Below, one piece after another: positions 35,363 through 44,864 of a stretch of 64,000 nucleotides of DNA (position 1 is the stretch's first letter; the number at the start of each line of letters is the position of its first letter). This DNA comes from Cordylochernes scorpioides (lineage: Eukaryota; Arthropoda; Arachnida; Pseudoscorpiones; Chernetidae). The notes under the pieces are model-generated. The model saw only the letters and a list, made by a program, of their open reading frames with translations, was not told the origin of the DNA and did not search any database. The stretch is from contig CP092874.1 of NCBI GenBank assembly GCA_030710605.1, forward strand, positions 39,035,063 to 39,099,062, in the 5' to 3' direction. The position numbers were made by a program, and so were the translations under genes.

Positions 35363-35500
35363 TTAAAAAGGCATATATTAGATCAAAATATCATTTATTT
35401 TACCAATATTCCAGTTGGCTGAACGCCAACCTATATCAAGGTGTTATAACATATTAATGTGTGTCAACAACAAATTCAGCGCCACATAACGTCAACAGAA
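35363..35500 (-). repeat. Dispersed repeat R2, minus copy
   Basis: TTAAAAAGGCATATATTAGA...CAGTTGGCTGAACGCCAACC...CAGCGCCACATAACGTCAAC, the reverse complement of the R2 unit at 23966. Confidence 0.8.
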
Positions 35501-35594
35501 TTAAGTTTTAAAAAATTTTGTTTTATTCAATGGGGAGAAGAAAATTATAATTTTAATTTTTTTTAATTATACAACGATATATATATAAATATAT

Positions 35595-35990
35595 ATGTTA
35601 TGAATATTTTGGTTGTTGTGGTTAGATAAGGCTTGATAAGACAAAGGATCGATAAGATAAAGGGTTGAGGTGCAGTCGTGATAAAAAAAAAAGATAATTA
35701 TTTACCGTCAAGTAGCTTTTATTTTCAATTACTTGAGGAAATATTACACATTAGTTAGTTTTACATTATATAGAATTTATAAGTTAATCCTATATTAGTG
35801 ATTTAAAAGGATTGATTGGTTAACTACGCATATTTACAACAAAACTATACAACAAAAACTTAGTCTTTCTAAAAACGATGATAACAAAAAATAAAATTAT
35901 CAATGAATAAAATAAAACATATATTTTTTAAAATATAGAAATATTTGAGGTTTTAGATTATATAATATATAAATATATATATATATATAT
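35595..35990 (+). repeat. Dispersed repeat R3, third copy
   Basis: TATGTTATGAATATTTTGG...TGAGGTGCAGTCGTG...TCAATTACTTGAGGAAATAT...TTAATCCTATATTAG. It ends near (AT)n, as the other copies do. Confidence 0.75.
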
Positions 35991-36063
35991 GTGATGAAAA
36001 TGATATGTCACGCCATATATATAAACCTATATGCATATTTAGAGACAAATTACGAAATGTATA

Positions 36064-36737
36064 TGTCATAATTTGTACATAACTGGATGTAATCCCACCA
36101 CAATATGTATGCAATGTATGATCTAAAGATTTTTAATAAAGACAAGGCTTAGCGAAATTTGGAGAAAGGCCATCAAAGAGTAAACGGTCATTAGCAGGTT
36201 TTATTATCCAGGAACTCATAAAAACTGAGTTCAAGAACCTTCGTTTCCGGGAGCATGTTAAAACAAGACAAGGACAAAGGATTAGCAAAGATCCAATCAG
36301 AGTCCAGGAGGATTAGCTAGGAACCAATGGAAAACGTACACGAGTCGAGAATCAGCCAATCAGAGCCCTGAGAAGTTTTCGTGTTAAAGCTCGGACTCAG
36401 TTTAGTGAGTTAGGAGCTCGGCACCATCGCAACAAGTTGGGACCTGGACAACAGCAGGACCTGTCAGAGCCAGAACCTAGCCACCATCTTCCTCATCACG
36501 CAGATAAGTCCAATGTTCACTATGTGACAGCCTAGCCTTAGTCAAGAACCCCATAGTCACCCCCCTTTCTCCCTTGATCGCTGGCCTTTTTCAATCCAAT
36601 CCTGTGTCCTCGTTATTTTCCCCTGTGTGAATACCTTACTACTTCAGCAAACGACTGCGCCCACCACAATCATCAATCAACTCAATCAATCTCAAAAGGT
36701 AACGTTAAATATTACAGTGAGTCGACAGGATTCGACA
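36064..36737. mobile_element. LTR-like dispersed repeat, copy C
   Basis: From TGTCATAATTTGTACATAAC to GTCGACAGGATTCGACA, homologous to 5424-6109 and 56278-57007 over its whole length. Flanks are TATA on both sides, consistent with a short TSD but not decisive in TA-rich DNA. Confidence 0.65.
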
Positions 36738-36755
36738 TATATATACATATAACAA

Positions 36756-36850
36756 CTAGCCGAATGACCCGGGCAACGCCCGTGTTTTACCCGATTGAAT
36801 GTTTTGATTCAAATACTATTTGTTACAATTATAAATTGGCGCCTTAATTA
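36756..36850 (-). mobile_element. Helitron-like 3' end fragment
   Basis: On the minus strand the block ends ...GGGC-GTT-GCCC-GGGTCATTCGG-CTAG|T, a 3' hairpin and CTAG end. The adjacent sequence matches the tail of Helitron-like element 1 (GGCGCCAATTTATAATTG). The 5' part is missing. Confidence 0.75.
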
Positions 36851-36899
36851 ATTGCATATGTTAGTTAATAGCTATAGCCTATGTGCTTTATCTGTCTAT

Positions 36900-36960
36900 G
36901 TACAGTTGGCTTCCGTAGGCGTCTCTTACTGGGAAAGAGAAAGAGAGGATTCCATTTGGT
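36900..36960 (-). repeat. Fragment of the Gypsy-like LTR found at 59.4 kb
   Basis: The reverse complement reads GGAATCCTCTCTTTCTCTTT then CCCAGTAAGAGACGCCTACG then GAAGCCAAC, matching 59390-59437 (the LTR 3' end) with few differences. Confidence 0.7.
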
Positions 36961-37310
36961 TATTATCTAATATATGCATTTATTTAGGGAGCGACCCGCT
37001 CCAACATAATAGTTAAATGGCGATTGGGGGGGGGGGGGCATGATGGGGGGGCAAAGGTGGCGTGACCGTAGCCAATCAATAGGAGGGCGCCATTCCAAAA
37101 AAAAGCAAACGGTGACAGAGTTGATTGATTAGGAGATGAGAAATGACGCTCGTAACTGTATATAGAATTATACAAATTACAAATATGACTGGGAGGATTC
37201 ACCTATGATGATCAAAGATCTCCCAATATATCTTCAGTTTAGTGTTTGTAGAGAGAATTTTGTCTTTTAAATACAACAGAAAATAAGACCTGATAAGCCA
37301 CGTTTGGAAT

Positions 37311-37503
37311 ATAAAAAGAGAGATTAAGAGGAACGTGGTAAGTTTATTAAGCAGTATACGAGCTTTCGGACGTCAGCCGTCCTTCATCAGGTATTGACAT
37401 GAATGAGAAGGAGATGCTATATTTATAAGCGACAGTTTAGCATAAAAATATTAAACAAGAAATAAAAGATTAAAAAGATTTGAGATTTGCATGCCAGTAA
37501 TAA
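37311..37503 (-). mobile_element. Penelope-like element terminal repeat, copy 1
   Basis: A 193-bp unit from ATAAAAAGAGAGATTAAGAG to GCATGCCAGTAATAA, repeated directly at 37857-38053. Each unit has a hammerhead-like core on the minus strand. Such ribozyme-bearing direct repeats are the known terminal repeats (pLTRs) of Penelope-like retroelements. Confidence 0.8.
37356..37394 (-). ncRNA. Hammerhead ribozyme-like motif 1
   Basis: On the minus strand: ATAC, CTGATGA, a hairpin GGACG-GCTGA-CGTCC, GAAA, GC, TC, GTAT. CTGATGA and GAAA are the conserved hammerhead core. GGACG/CGTCC forms stem II (one A sits between core and stem). ATAC/GTAT can form stem I, with cleavage expected after the C of GCTC. 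Stem III would be only 2-3 bp, the short form known from Penelope-like elements, which act best as dimers. Confidence 0.7.
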
Positions 37504-37666
37504 AATATTTAAAAGTGTACAATATATAGATTTAAGAAAATCTGCATACCTAGGATGAAGGGAAAAAGGCGGAAAACTAGAGGCGAAGACAAAAGCAAGA
37601 ATAAAAATAAAAATAAGAATATAAACGAGAATATAAAAAACAGCGGAATAAAGATAAAGTTAAAAG

Positions 37667-37859
37667 TTACGAAGGAGGTGTATTTGTTGGTATAGAATAA
37701 AAAGCAGAATATTGGGGCGGGAGGTCAATCTTTCTGTTGAGGCTGGGTGTAGTATTGGAGACAAGGGCTTCGAGAACTAAGCGTTGGTATTTACTTGGTA
37801 TATCGCTATAAACGGGGGTTGTATTGTCGAGATTGAAGGAATGTCCGGATTCGGCGATA
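37667..37859 (-). pseudogene. Penelope-like ORF C-terminus (GIY-YIG endonuclease end)
   Basis: The minus-strand frame reads IAESGHSFNLDNTTPVYSDI...KYQRLVLEALVSNTTP...LNRKIDLPPQYS and stops at 37667-37669. The GH...(W/L)D...Y..R...EA......LNR pattern is that of the C-terminal half of the GIY-YIG nuclease of Penelope-like elements. The RT and the GIY-YIG core are absent, and the frame runs directly into the second terminal repeat. It lies between the two direct repeats as expected for the 3' end of such an element. Confidence 0.75.
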
Positions 37860-38053
37860 AAAAGAGAGATTAAGAGGAACGTGGTAAGTTTCTTTATTAA
37901 GCAGTATACGAGCTTTCGGACGTCAGCCGTCCTTCATCAGGTATTGACATGAATGAGAAGGAGATGCTATATTTATAAGCGACAGTTTAGCATAAAAATA
38001 TTAAACAAGAAATAAAATATTAAAAAGATTTGAGATTTGCATGCCAGTAATAA
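37857..38053 (-). mobile_element. Penelope-like element terminal repeat, copy 2
   Basis: Same unit as 37311-37503 with one 3-nt insertion (TCT near 37891) and a few substitutions. Beyond 38053 the sequence is unrelated. Confidence 0.8.
37906..37944 (-). ncRNA. Hammerhead ribozyme-like motif 2
   Basis: Identical in core and stems to motif 1: ATAC, CTGATGA, GGACG...CGTCC, GAAA, GCTC, GTAT on the minus strand. With motif 1 it gives two tandem cores 550 bp apart, the arrangement that would let a short stem III form between them. Confidence 0.7.
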
Positions 38054-38286
38054 CTTTAATAATGCTTTTAACATCACATTTTCAATAAATGGCGTTAAAT
38101 ATCATTTTCGTATAAATTACGAGTGGAAAAATAGAAGTTATAAAATAGAATAATTTTAAGAAAAAAACTTTGGGAATGATTTTAAAATTTGATTTGTTAA
38201 TATGGTGTCAGTTTAGCAAGCTAAAACTGAACAATTAAATTATTATTATTTTGTATATTCATTAGTATTAATTAAATTCGTTTTAT

Positions 38287-38681
38287 GCAAATCAACATCT
38301 GATCTCATGGAATGGGGTATAGGGGTGCAGCTTTCGTTGATCATGGCACCATGATCCAGGCACACTTTGGTGAAAGTCTGACTTTGCCTGTAGTTTGAGG
38401 CCGTTCCTAACATGAAAGCAGACGCCTTTGCTGCCGACTCTAACATGAGTACAGACACAGCTCCTCCGTATCCCTGGAGTGGGACCCTTGCTGAGGTCTA
38501 TCAACTGGGTCAGTTGAAGTCAGGATTTTTAAAGAGGTCTACTCCTCTTCTAACAATGCTGCTGTTGGTCCGCGACTGCTTATTCGTCAGAGTTATTCTG
38601 CTTGTTTCGCAGCTGGCCTTCATATCTGAAGGTCGTTCCCCTATCCGCCACCTGGGGACGCGCCCTATAGCAGTCAGCTCT
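38287..38681 (-). other. Inverted 5' segment of the LINE at 38.3 kb
   Basis: Minus-strand text such as GGTGGCGGATAGGGGAACGA then CCTTCAGATATGAAGG has a higher GC content than the flanks. Short minus-strand frames (38292-38504 and 38246-38458) cover part of it but show no domain I recognise. Assignment as LINE 5' sequence rests on the flanking TSD and on the orientation switch. Confidence 0.6.
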
Positions 38682-39365
38682 GCCAAAATTGATGGAAAAG
38701 CTATCACTTGGATAAATGATTTCCTTAAAAATAGATACATCAGGGTCAAATATAATGGCACTCTATCTAAAACCTTCAAATTGTACCAAGGATTACCACA
38801 AGGATCAGTCCTTAGCCCAACTCTCTTCACCCTATTTATTGCAGGCATAGAAGAAAAAATTTCACATAAAACCAATATTGGACTTTTCGCTGATGACATT
38901 ATTCTATGGAGCAGCAATACTAACTGGAAAAAAGCTGAAAGAGATTTGAACAAGACTCTTTTCCACCTAGAAAAATTTGCTAATAAACATAAATTAGAAT
39001 TTAACCCCCAAAAATCTGAAACCTGTCTTTTTACTACCGATAAGAAACTATACAAAATAAGACCAAAAATTATTCTGAAAGCACAACAATTGCAATATAA
39101 TAAACATCCTAAATATCTTGGCTACACCCTGGATCCAGAAATTAACTCCAGTAAACATATTGAAGAAGTTATTAGAAAAGGAAGAGACCGGCTAAAAATC
39201 CTGAAATATATTTCAGGAAGAGAGTGGGGAGCCGATGCAACCACACTAAAATTAACTTACACATCTCTAATTAGACCTATCCTGGAATATGGATATCAAA
39301 TCTATGGTACAGCATCTGAAACAAATCTAAAAATCACTGGAAAGGATACAACTAAGTGCAGCTAG
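38682..39365 (+). CDS. LINE reverse transcriptase domain, 5'-truncated, frameshift at end
   Basis: The open frame begins at 38412 in unrelated sequence, and RT homology starts at about residue 91 (38682). Motifs are KIDGKAITWINDFL, QGLPQGSVLSPTLF (the RT B-type PQGS region, about residues 127-139) and FADD (residues 159-162), the metal-binding core of the polymerase, then HPKYLGYTLD in the thumb region. The palm fingers upstream of KIDGK are missing. The frame is lost near 39330 in a run of A, where one extra base separates it from the following RNase H frame. The order and the RNase H partner fit an I/Jockey-group LINE. Not active as it stands. Confidence 0.9.
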   Translation, partial: AKIDGKAITWINDFLKNRYIRVKYNGTLSKTFKLYQGLPQGSVLSPTLFTLFIAGIEEKISHKTNIGLFADDIILWSSNTNWKKAERDLNKTLFHLEKFANKHKLEFNPQKSETCLFTTDKKLYKIRPKIILKAQQLQYNKHPKYLGYTLDPEINSSKHIEEVIRKGRDRLKILKYISGREWGADATTLKLTYTSLIRPILEYGYQIYGTASETNLKITGKDTTKCS

Positions 39366-39426
39366 AATTATTACAGGTCTTCGAAATACCTGCCCTAATG
39401 ATATTGTACTTTACGAGGCAGACATT

Positions 39427-40518
39427 ATGCCCTTAAAGGATAGAAGAAGCTATAATCTGCCAAAATATATAAACAAAATCAAGAGTTATGGAAACAAGCA
39501 CAGAACTTCCAAGTACATACTTAATTGGGAATCCAATTTAAGACTAAAAAAAGAAGGCCCTCTACACCTGGCCAAAAGAAATGAATTTTTAAAATATAAA
39601 GTGGAAAAAAATTATTTAGCAGAAAAAATTTCTCCATGCAAACCACTACAAAATGTTATTTTTAATGCCACTTTAAATGAACCCACCAACAAACAATACC
39701 AAAATCCAGAATACTTAAAACGATTATCATTAGAAATAATTAATAACATTCCTAAAAATGCAATAACTATCTATACCGATGGTAGCAGAGACGAGCTAGG
39801 ACACACTGGCAGTGGCTGTCTCATCAAAACCACAAATGGCATTGAGAAAATGAACAGAAGAAACCCAGATTTTTGCTCAGTCTTCAGATCAGAACTTATA
39901 GCCATCTATGAAGCCTTAAAATCCATCAGAAATACTAATTATCAAGATATCTGGATTCTTACTGATAGTAGAAGTGCCATACAACACTTGAGTCACACAG
40001 GGGAACTCAGAGACAAAGTAAGCAGGAACATAATTGGTTATCTCCAAAAACTCTCAAAAACCTCAAAAATTCACCTTCAATGGATACCCTCACACGTTGG
40101 CATTGAAGGCAATGAAGCTGCTGATGTGCTAGCGAAAAAAGGCACAAAAGAACCCTTGCCACAGAAAAATAAACTTACTTTTAAAGAAATAGAAACAATA
40201 GCCAAAACAAAAATAAACAAGAACTGGAGGATCCCACCTAAGCACAGTTGGTACAGTGGAGTGAACCCAGGAGGAGCTCTGAACATCAGAAATAGACAGC
40301 ATCAAACAACACTAACAAGATTTAGAACAGGCCATCTCAAGCCATTGAAGATAGAAAATAATAACAAAATGTATCCCACTTGCCCAAAATGTAGTTTGGT
40401 ACCTGCAGCTCCAGAACACATTTTGGCTTGCATTAGATGCACTAAACAGGACCTTTGGGAGAGGCCGCTGCTCATCATAAAACAGCTCGAGGAGCATGAA
40501 CTCATGGAATTCGTGTAA
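39427..40518 (+). CDS. LINE ORF2 C-terminal part: RNase H and CCHC knuckle
   Basis: A 363-residue frame. Residues 115-240 form an RNase H domain with YTDGS (Asp118), SELIA (Glu156), LTDS (Asp180) and SHVGIEGNEAAD (His223, Asp233), so all catalytic positions are present. The domain would remove RNA from the RNA-DNA hybrid during element replication. At the C-terminus C319-x2-C322-x8-H331-x3-C335 makes a zinc knuckle. Homology extends upstream of the first Met to the RT frame, which is one base out of register, so this was one ORF2. It ends at 40518, shortly before the (CAA)n tail. A similar fragment lies at 22621-22884. Confidence 0.93.
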   Translation: MPLKDRRSYNLPKYINKIKSYGNKHRTSKYILNWESNLRLKKEGPLHLAKRNEFLKYKVEKNYLAEKISPCKPLQNVIFNATLNEPTNKQYQNPEYLKRLSLEIINNIPKNAITIYTDGSRDELGHTGSGCLIKTTNGIEKMNRRNPDFCSVFRSELIAIYEALKSIRNTNYQDIWILTDSRSAIQHLSHTGELRDKVSRNIIGYLQKLSKTSKIHLQWIPSHVGIEGNEAADVLAKKGTKEPLPQKNKLTFKEIETIAKTKINKNWRIPPKHSWYSGVNPGGALNIRNRQHQTTLTRFRTGHLKPLKIENNNKMYPTCPKCSLVPAAPEHILACIRCTKQDLWERPLLIIKQLEEHELMEFV

Positions 40519-40564
40519 TCTTTACACAAGGGGATAAGAAACAACAACAACAAATTCGTTTTAT

Positions 40565-40871
40565 AGCAAATTCAATAATTAAAAGTGTTAAATCGAAAGA
40601 AATTTTGGAAATGGATTTATGAAGTATAAATATATAATATTAATTTCAAAAAGATAATGGCTATAACAAGGTTCGCACACAAGCTTCGGCAGTTACGCGT
40701 CATATATCCGGAACATAGTGAGGGGGAAAAGGGGGAGGGGGGAAAGAATTGAAGATAGAGTAGAAAAAGAGATAAAGACAGAACCAGGATGATATTTATT
40801 CAACCAAATGAAATATAAAGTTTACGAGTTTTTTTTAAGAAGTATTTTTGTATGTTTTTATATATATATAT
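40565..40871. other. No gene recognised
   Basis: AT-rich with a purine-rich tract (GAGGGGGAAAAGGGGGAGGG near 40717), ending in (TA)n used as a target by the solo LTR. Confidence 0.45.
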
Positions 40872-41344
40872 TGTTACGTCGTACCCAGACGCTATTCGTG
40901 TACTTTGTCTACTCAGATTGCCACAAAGATACACATGTGAGTTCGAAGGGATTACAGCTAAAGTTAGCACTTTATTGTATCTCACTTAACAGAAGGAATA
41001 CAACAGTGGGGCTTGCCTTCAACCTCACCGTCAGAAGAATCCTTGGCGCCGTGGACGTCCTCTTGTGAAGCGTTCCGCTCCACACTATACACATGCAGCC
41101 TGGCCCACACCGCCTTGTAGGTCGCTCCGATGTCAGTCTCTCCTGGCACCGCCTTGTAGGATTATCCACACGCCCGGAGGCAAGTCGCCACGTCTGCTCC
41201 TTGCCGCAGATGTCACCAGACTCTGTCCTCCCCCACACAGGAATGCTGTTTTTGGCGCCTGCCACATGGCAGCGAGGGCCCCTAGAGTCTACCCCTTTTT
41301 CCCGAACTTTACTCTGGTAACTTGGCCTTGTCATCCATGTAACA
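40872..41344 (-). mobile_element. Solo LTR (Gypsy-type ends) with 4-bp TSD
   Basis: The ends are TGTTACGTCGTACCC...CCATGTAACA, with TGTTAC/GTAACA inverted ends and ATAT on both sides (40868-40871 and 41345-41348). On the minus strand ACAATAAAGTGC at about 40975 is a polyadenylation signal, so the LTR is in minus orientation. No internal region follows, so it is the product of LTR-LTR recombination. 473 bp. Confidence 0.9.
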
Positions 41345-41348
41345 ATAT

Positions 41349-42030
41349 GTTTTAGATTATAATAGGAATTCCTAAAGTAAATTAGAGTTATAAAAACATA
41401 ATTACAATGTTTTTTGTTTGATATTTAATAAACTGTAGGGGAACATATTGATGACTATGCTAAAGATTAATATTATGATGATGATGATGATACAACCTAA
41501 AGAATTTCGAAAATTATATCGTATTTTAAAAAACGGAAGTTTATACGCTCATCAATACGTCATAGGTCTTAAATCAAGAGAGACAGAATTGACTAAGTGT
41601 AATTTAATTAAAAGATCTTACATATACTTTCCCTTCACCAAAAAAGAGCTATAATTGGCCTTCAACTCTAATATAAACAAAGGTAAATAGAAGAGGTATC
41701 CAATGGCGAACAATTAGGTTGGTAGAGAGAGAAACTATACATTCCGGCAATTAGGCCTAGCCTCTCTAATCGAATATAAGCTAATTACATTCTAACGACC
41801 TCCCAAAAAGACTGCGGTTAATTAAGTGATAATTAGAAGGTGTGGGATGACAATATGTACACACTCCGCTTAATTGGAGAACACCTGTTATTCCTTGTGT
41901 TATTGAGAATAACTGAGATAGGTTGATCGCAATGTTGACATATGTAAACATTCAATTCATTCATTGCAACTCACTCTGTAGAAGCAAAAAATGTATCCCA
42001 ATTATCAGTAGTACCAATTATAGAGTAAGA
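41349..42030. other. No gene recognised
   Basis: Unassigned sequence. A 68-codon plus frame (41448-41654) includes ATG repeats and has no family signature. Confidence 0.4.
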
Positions 42031-42105
42031 AGTCGGTGGACGAGTGGTTAACACTCTCAATTCCCGACAGCCATGAACCGGGGTCGAATCCCGCATTGGA
42101 CACTT
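42031..42105 (+). pseudogene. tRNA-like sequence, SINE head or tRNA relic
   Basis: GTCGGTGGACGAGTGGTTAA carries an A-box-like segment (TGGACGAGTGG), and GGGGTCGAATCCCGC is a B-box and T-arm. The end, CATTGGACACTTT, matches the head of the SINEs at 45.3, 46.7 and 48.1 kb, but the SINE body is absent. An intact cloverleaf was not evident. Confidence 0.55.
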
Positions 42106-42339
42106 TGTTTTAATATGTAAATAACCTTCACATAGTATTCATTTTATAATATGTACATTAGCGCGCCATCTGTTATGAGCATTCGAAACTATTATAAAAG
42201 ACTCCATTTAATGTTTGCGGAAGAGCGATTGCTCGAAACATATTATATATTTATAATTATATGTATTTCTACTGTCCTCGAAGCTTATGTCCACAGTTCA
42301 TTTAAAATACCCTTTCCAAGAGTCTAACATCAGTATCAG

Positions 42340-42600
42340 TATAAAAGGAAAACCGAAAAATGCAATATAACAGCGGTGTGGTAGATTAAACTGGCAAAAC
42401 CGCTGGGAGGGTTCACCACTGATGAGCCAGACCCTCCCATTAAATTTTAATTGCAGTAAGGGCAGTAGAAAAATATTTAATTTTTAAAATAATCATACGC
42501 GTCTATAATAGTTTCGAATTCTCTTATTATTCATTGTTGTTAATATCATAAGCTCGGTTGCTCTTTTTGAGCGGTACCTAGTAAAGTTATTTTGGAACCA
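42340..42600 (+). repeat. Dispersed repeat R4, plus copy
   Basis: Reverse complement of 30640-30905 over several blocks (AAAAGGAAAACCGAAAAATG, GGGAGGGTTCACCACTGATG, ATACGCGTC, GCGGTACC). Confidence 0.7.
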
Positions 42601-42664
42601 GAATTATAGAGTATGTATATTAAATGGATACAACAAGTTTTTAGAGATATTTGTTTTTTATATC

Positions 42665-42765
42665 GGTTCTTAATTTCACACACATACAGCTTTATTAACA
42701 CCAGTGTTCTTATACAGATTCACCACAGGAAGGAAGCATAGATAGAGTTCCTATACTCCAGGCAG
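42665..42765 (-). mobile_element. LINE 3' UTR fragment, probable
   Basis: The reverse complement reads TTCCTGTGGTGAATCTGTAT then AAGAACACTGGTG then TTAATAAAGCTG, resembling CTTCTGGTGAATCCTGTATA then GG...TTAAATAAAGGC at 43090-43145. The shared AATAAAG end suggests related LINE tails. Confidence 0.45.
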
Positions 42766-43074
42766 CACAGAACCCAACAACAGCCTCCAGGTCCGACACT
42801 TGTCCAATGTCCACACTGTACACATGTCAAGGTTAGCGTATCACTGAAAAGATGAGTGGGGAATCAGCCGCGTTCTAGTCTTCACTTTCCTCATCTAAAT
42901 AAACCACGACATTCGGCGATTCCATTAATTTCCTCCAAACTGCGGCCTTTAATTATTCGTTTTATGTACTCCTGTAGCAGGGATGCCCGAGAACTTTAAA
43001 TATTACATCAATAAAGAGAAACTCATCCCCATAAAAATCTGTTGTATTATTTTAACTTATAATTAGGAGATTTG

Positions 43075-43832
43075 AATCATCAACAACAACAACAAAAAGC
43101 CTTTATTTAAGGTCACTGAACCTATACAGGATTCACCAGAAGTATGCATAAGAACAAAGCAGTGAGACAAAGGAAACAACGATATAGACAGAAGAAAAAG
43201 AAAAAAAACAAGAAAGAGAAAGAGGGAAGCAAGAAAAACAACACAAAAAGAGTAGCAGTAAGAAAGTGAGGAGTGAGTGTCACTTGGCATTCTTCTGAGA
43301 TATGGACTTGTGGAAACCATAAAACGCCGTAGCAATATACTTATTCTGGGTCATATTGTCAATATTGATGGAAGTGAAGCACAGAGTTTCCCAGTTTTGA
43401 GCATAAGGGTTCTTCTTTCTTCTTTCAGAGCAGAGCTATCAAAAATGATTTCAATCAAGTAAATAAAGAGTATGTATCTCCGTCTTAAATCACAATCTCA
43501 CATATTCATCAAAAAAATAACACTTACGTGAATTGAAACTACTTTTTTCCCATTTTATTAATCAACCAAGCACGATATTGAAATATTTGCGCCTATTACA
43601 GAGGAAACAAACAGAACAACAAACAAATTAGAACTTTTAATTAAATATTTATAAATTTACATGTATTATTCGACAGAGTTCATAAAATATATATAGACAA
43701 AGTGGCAGATGTAAGAGAGTTAAATCTTTTAGATCAGAGAACAATAAATGTCTAACTTCTGCAAAGTTCGGACAGTCATAGATGAGGTGAAGAGCAGTTT
43801 GTTCAGTTTCTCCGCAGGAATTGAAACTACTG
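43075..43832 (-). pseudogene. LINE 3' end: CCHC knuckle part and (GTT)n tail, broken
   Basis: Minus-strand frames read FNSCGETEQTALHLIYDCPN at about 43800, a C-GE-(E)QT..H..YDCPNF knuckle typical of LINE ORF2 C-termini. Later comes NKYIATAFYGFHKSISQKNA at about 43310, then a T/C-rich 3' UTR, AATAAAGGC and (GTT)n at 43078-43095. A stretch of unrelated-looking sequence lies between the two coding pieces. RT and RNase H are absent. Confidence 0.65.
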
Positions 43833-43852
43833 ATAACTGTCTAAAAAAACAT

Positions 43853-44125
43853 AGGGCTCCTCTCCCATCAAATTAAACGTCAAAACTAGACGCCATCTAT
43901 TGCCCGTCACCGCAAACTCGCGGCCTCGGGTCGATGACAAAGCCACAACACCAGCTTTGAAAAACTGAGAAACGTCCACCTAGAGACCATGATTTCAAAA
44001 CAAATGGCTCTCGTCGTCTAGGGCAGACTTCATTCCATGAGATCCACACGGGATCCAATGGAATCTTCACAATCTTCCGAAGAAGTGTTTAGCGGGCAGA
44101 TTGGCTGGGCCAAAATTTCCAGCTA
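43853..44125 (-). repeat. Diverged inverted relative of the 24588-24860 element
   Basis: GGGCTCCTCTCCCATCAAAT...CGGCCTCGGGTCGATGACAA then AGCCACAACACCAG...GAGACCATG is the reverse complement of CATGGTCTCCAGGTAGGCGT...CTGGTGCTGTGGCTTTGTCC then CCGAGGCCG at about 24745-24803. Confidence 0.6.
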
Positions 44126-44321
44126 CAGATAATTGAGAATGCATTTCAGTTTTTTACCAAAGTTCCAATTATCAAATGTTTATTATCGACTTCATTATTA
44201 TTATTTTGACAAAATAACCCTGCAGGTATATAATCAATTTCTTCAAGGTAACTACAGAGGTTTGGAAATTAAAGGATATACCATGTTGGAACAAAAATTA
44301 AATGACTTACCGCAAATTTTC

Positions 44322-44475
44322 TAAAAATGATATATTTTTGGGTAACTTTCGGGTCTTGCCCTTTCTCGACTTTTATATTAAAATGAATTTCTTTTTACCT
44401 AAATGTTTCATTTTATATAAAGATTGAGAAAGGACAAGACCCGAAAGCTCCCAATAAATATATCTTTTAAAAAAC
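44322..44475. mobile_element. Hairpin MITE with ~60-bp arms
   Basis: AACTTTCGGGTCTTGCCCTT then TCTCGACTTTTATATTAAAA is mirrored by TTTTATATAAAGATTGAGAA then AGGACAAGACCCGAAAGCT, with a short T-rich loop. The outer ends TGATATATTTTTGGG / CCCAATAAATATATC also pair. Confidence 0.85.
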
Positions 44476-44611
44476 TTGCGTGAGTTTAATTTTGTTTCAA
44501 CTACAGGAGTAAACCATGACGCGGGATACAGACTGGATGTTGCATAAATGTCGCTTAGTAAAATCTTTTATTTTGACAGAATGGCGTATTTTCTTTTTAT
44601 ATATCTATATA

Positions 44612-44800
44612 CACTCATGGACAAAACTTAATGGAGTGGAAAGTCTTTGATGTCACCAGTGGTCTGGTTTTTTTTTTCACACTTGGTTATCTCATTATAT
44701 CTTCAATAAAGGTCACTGTAATGTCATTCAGAGTTATTGTCTGAATCACGATATATATGCTAAAAGGTATAACTTCCTTAAGTTCGGCAACATTTGCATT
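44612..44800. mobile_element. MITE family copy 3 (Tc1-like TIR)
   Basis: Left end TA|CACTCATGGACAAAAC. The interior TTCAATAAAGGTCACTGTAA and TTATTGTCTGAATCACGATA is shared with the 33.2-kb copy. The right end AACTTCCTTAAGTTCGGC is diverged. Confidence 0.7.
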
Positions 44801-44864
44801 TTACTTTTGGCCAGAGTTTTGATATAGTCACTTTGCCAGTTAAACACTTCTTTGGCAAATGCTG

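Larger units (their letters stand above)
38287..40552 (+). mobile_element. LINE insertion with inverted 5' segment and 13-bp TSD
   Basis: AAATTCGTTTTAT occurs at 38274-38286 and again at 40552-40564, bracketing the whole insertion. Inside, 38287-38681 is GC-richer sequence that joins abruptly at about 38682 to RT coding sequence in the plus sense. RNase H and a CCHC knuckle follow, and the end is (CAA)n at 40540-40552. I read 38287-38681 as the inverted 5' region of the same LINE (twin priming), because the TSD includes it. Its sequence suggests a LINE 5' UTR or ORF1 start on the minus strand. Confidence 0.85.

Noticed and set aside
41448..41654. Small gene on the plus strand
   Set aside because: Starts in an ATG repeat, with no homology by eye, no promoter or splice context and AT-driven composition.
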